Shown: in pieces, positions 13,578 to 15,173 of the stretch
How positions within the stretch are numbered: the stretch's first letter is position 1
Layout: each line of letters begins with the position of its first letter
NCBI GenBank assembly: GCA_964383325.1
Contig: CAYLGY010000062.1
Coordinates: 1-15,173 of the forward strand
DNA from: CAYLGY01 sp964383325
GTDB lineage: Bacteria > Pseudomonadota > Alphaproteobacteria > Rhizobiales > Rhizobiaceae
Reading direction: 5' to 3'
Length of the DNA stretch: 15,173 bases
Translations under genes and position numbers: made by a program
Notes under the pieces: generated by a model
The model's input: only the letters and a program-made list of their open reading frames with translations
The model's database searches: none
What the model was told of the DNA's origin: nothing

Positions 13578-14882
13578 CTATTTTGCCCCGTGGCCAGTCA
13601 ATATTGTCGTAACGGTACGCATCGTGATCAACATATCTAGCCAGATGGAAAAATTCTTGATGTAATAAAAGTCATAGTGGAGCTTGTCGAGCACGTCATC
13701 CACTTCCGACACATGCCCCTGATTGACCTGCGCCCACCCGGTGATCCCCGGCCGCACGATGTGGCGGTAGCGATAGAAGGGCAACCGGTTCTCGTAGAGG
13801 CGTGACAGCGGCACCGCTTCCGGCCGCGGCCCGATCCAGCTCATGTCACCCCGCAGCACGTTGAAGATCTGCGGCAGCTCATCGAGGCGCGTCTTGCGCA
13901 GGAACCGACCGAGCGGCGTGATTCGCGGATCGCCGTCGCGGGTCATGTTGGCCTCGATCGTGCCCTTGGCAGGTCCCGCATCGTTCCGCATCGTCCGGAA
14001 CTTCCACAGGAGGAATGTACGGCCGCGATAGCCCATGCGCTCCTGCCGGAAGAAGACCGGTCGGCCATCCCGCAGCAGAATCAGGAGCGCCACGCCCGCC
14101 ATCACGACGAGAAATACGGGCAGGACAAGCAGGGCGGCACCCAGGTCCGCCCACCGCTTGAAGCGCAGATAGACGATGTCGGGCAGGAGGGAGCCGAGAT
14201 TGTTCTCCGACAGGTGCTCGATGTCGACCCGCCCCGTCAGGCGCTCCTTGATCTGCTTGTAGTGATAGACGGGAACGCCCTGGATCGCGGCTTCGGCAAT
14301 CTCCGTCTCCCAGGACTCGTCATGGTTCTGGCGAAGATCTGCGACAATGCCGTGCGCCGCCCGGAAGCGGGGCCGATCCTCGCTGACGATGCGCCAGTCG
14401 ACGCCGGGCACTTCGGTCACGCGCCGGGCACTGCCGAAGGGAAGCACGTCGAAGGACAGGCGCTGGACGCGCATGACGACGATATGGGCCACATGAAACC
14501 AGACCTGCGCGCCGACAAAGCTGGCGGCGAAGAACAGGCGGGAATACTCGATGCGCAGGAAGAAGAAGGCCGCGAGCACCAACCCATAGGAGAAGAGGAA
14601 GGTCGGGAGGATATAGGCAGTCGTGATGATGCCGGGATATTTGGTGAGCTGCCGGAACAAATAATAGCCGATGAGGACGGCGCAGAAGACACCGATCATC
14701 GAATTGAACTGGCTGGTCCGGGTCAGGTGCTCGAGCACGCTCAGATCATGGCGCGCAAGCCAGGGCAGAAGCACCGCGGCAAGGATGCCGCCCGATAGCT
14801 GGACGCGTTGCCGTTGCAACAAACTGACGGGATCCGAAAGCAGATCAAACCGATCCTGTCGGATGGCGGGGATGCGATGCAT
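13578..14882 (-). CDS. Polyprenyl-phosphate sugar-1-phosphate transferase (WcaJ/WbaP/PssA-like initiating transferase)
   Basis: This 434-residue membrane enzyme loads the first sugar-1-phosphate from a nucleotide sugar onto undecaprenyl phosphate, starting each repeat unit. Four N-terminal hydrophobic segments lie in about 30-140. A central region (about 145-235) resembles the soluble domain of long-form members. A further hydrophobic segment (247-270) precedes the catalytic domain. Catalytic-domain signatures are FFRQERMGYRGRTFLLWKFR (277-296), DGDPRITPLGRFLRKTRLDE (316-335) with the Asp334-Glu335 pair, LPQIFNVLRGDMSWIGPRPE (336-355) and RPGITGWAQVNQG (377-389). The sugar (glucose or galactose) cannot be told. 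Start ATG at 14882 has only a weak ribosome site. It is separated from the rest of the cluster by a 223-base gap with a likely internal promoter. Confidence 0.94.
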   Translation of the reverse strand: MHRIPAIRQDRFDLLSDPVSLLQRQRVQLSGGILAAVLLPWLARHDLSVLEHLTRTSQFNSMIGVFCAVLIGYYLFRQLTKYPGIITTAYILPTFLFSYGLVLAAFFFLRIEYSRLFFAASFVGAQVWFHVAHIVVMRVQRLSFDVLPFGSARRVTEVPGVDWRIVSEDRPRFRAAHGIVADLRQNHDESWETEIAEAAIQGVPVYHYKQIKERLTGRVDIEHLSENNLGSLLPDIVYLRFKRWADLGAALLVLPVFLVVMAGVALLILLRDGRPVFFRQERMGYRGRTFLLWKFRTMRNDAGPAKGTIEANMTRDGDPRITPLGRFLRKTRLDELPQIFNVLRGDMSWIGPRPEAVPLSRLYENRLPFYRYRHIVRPGITGWAQVNQGHVSEVDDVLDKLHYDFYYIKNFSIWLDMLITMRTVTTILTGHGAK

Positions 14883-15173
14883 TGATGTACTCGTAACTCT
14901 ATTAGCTACAACTAGTCAGCTCAATTACCGCCCCACGTATTCGTTGACCCATATATGAGATCATATCAATACACTTATCGTAACGGCACGTAACCATAGC
15001 CGCCTTCACTCCGCCCTGCTGTGCCGTACGTGACTTTGCCGCCTGCCTTTTACGGAAAATCGCAGATAAACTTTTTCGCAGAGAGGTCGCACGTCGGTCC
15101 GACCGGGGCCTGCGGCGCGGTTTCGGATTTCCCGTGGCTCAGCGGATTGGCTCTGGAAAGGTTCAGACCTGGG
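14883..15173. other. Upstream region of the initiating transferase gene, no gene assigned
   Basis: The left part (14883-15000) is AT-rich and should hold the promoter for the minus-strand transferase gene, but no pair of hexamers is convincing. It contains the dyad ATATGA-GA-TCATAT (14953-14966), a possible operator. ACGGCAC near 14984 and GTGCCGT near 15021 form a 7-bp inverted repeat. A TCGCAGA sequence occurs twice about 20 bp apart near 15059-15085. On the minus strand a frame is open from the right edge to a TAA at 15052-15050, ending SAKKFICDFP; it might be the tail of another gene, but the evidence is too thin to call it. Confidence 0.4.

Noticed and set aside
1..15173. CRISPR arrays, tRNA/rRNA genes, insertion sequences, phage genes
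   Set aside because: No regularly spaced repeats, cloverleaf-like segments, transposase motifs or phage proteins were seen on either strand by reading; a dedicated RNA-gene search was not possible.

Overview
The window looks like chromosomal DNA of an alphaproteobacterium, most likely a member of the Sphingomonadales. The main reasons are the GC-rich coding sequence, the gene order GatB/YqeY-domain protein - dnaG - rpoD next to a divergent carA, and an RpoD with the long acidic non-conserved insert typical of the class. The family assignment is an inference from gene order and protein style; no search was run.

Layout. Positions 1-4263 (minus strand) hold a macromolecular-synthesis block read right to left: a GatB/YqeY-domain protein, dnaG (primase) and rpoD (housekeeping sigma factor, cut by the left edge). 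Positions 4264-4426 are a divergent promoter region with nested inverted repeats around a good sigma70-type promoter for carA. Positions 4427-5863 (plus strand) hold carA and a 52-residue hypothetical protein; carB does not follow. Positions 5864-6221 are a convergent junction with a second candidate small plus-strand gene lying antisense to the odd C-terminal tail of the next gene.

Positions 6049-14882 (minus strand) are an exopolysaccharide initiation, polymerisation and export cluster. In the direction of transcription it contains: polyprenyl-phosphate sugar-1-phosphate transferase; an AT-rich gap with a candidate promoter; a secreted FecR-like cysteine-rich protein; a PHP-type (CpsB/Wzb-like) tyrosine phosphatase; a Wza/GumB-type outer-membrane export lipoprotein; a fused Wzz/BY-kinase co-polymerase; a membrane-anchored TPR protein with a C-terminal beta-rich domain; and a Wzy/O-antigen-ligase-type polymerase. 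Six of these seven genes (all but the first) are packed closely enough to be one operon. Together they supply the first step (loading sugar-1-P on undecaprenyl phosphate), polymerisation, chain-length control by the kinase/phosphatase pair, and outer-membrane export. The later glycosyltransferases and the flippase are not here.

The most interesting unexplained items are the nested inverted repeats around the carA promoter, two mutually exclusive hairpins (or a pseudoknot) just upstream of dnaG, the two small plus-strand genes at the carA/EPS junction, and two EPS-operon proteins of unknown role (the FecR-like secreted protein and the TPR/beta-sandwich membrane protein). No CRISPR array, tRNA, rRNA, insertion sequence or phage gene was seen.
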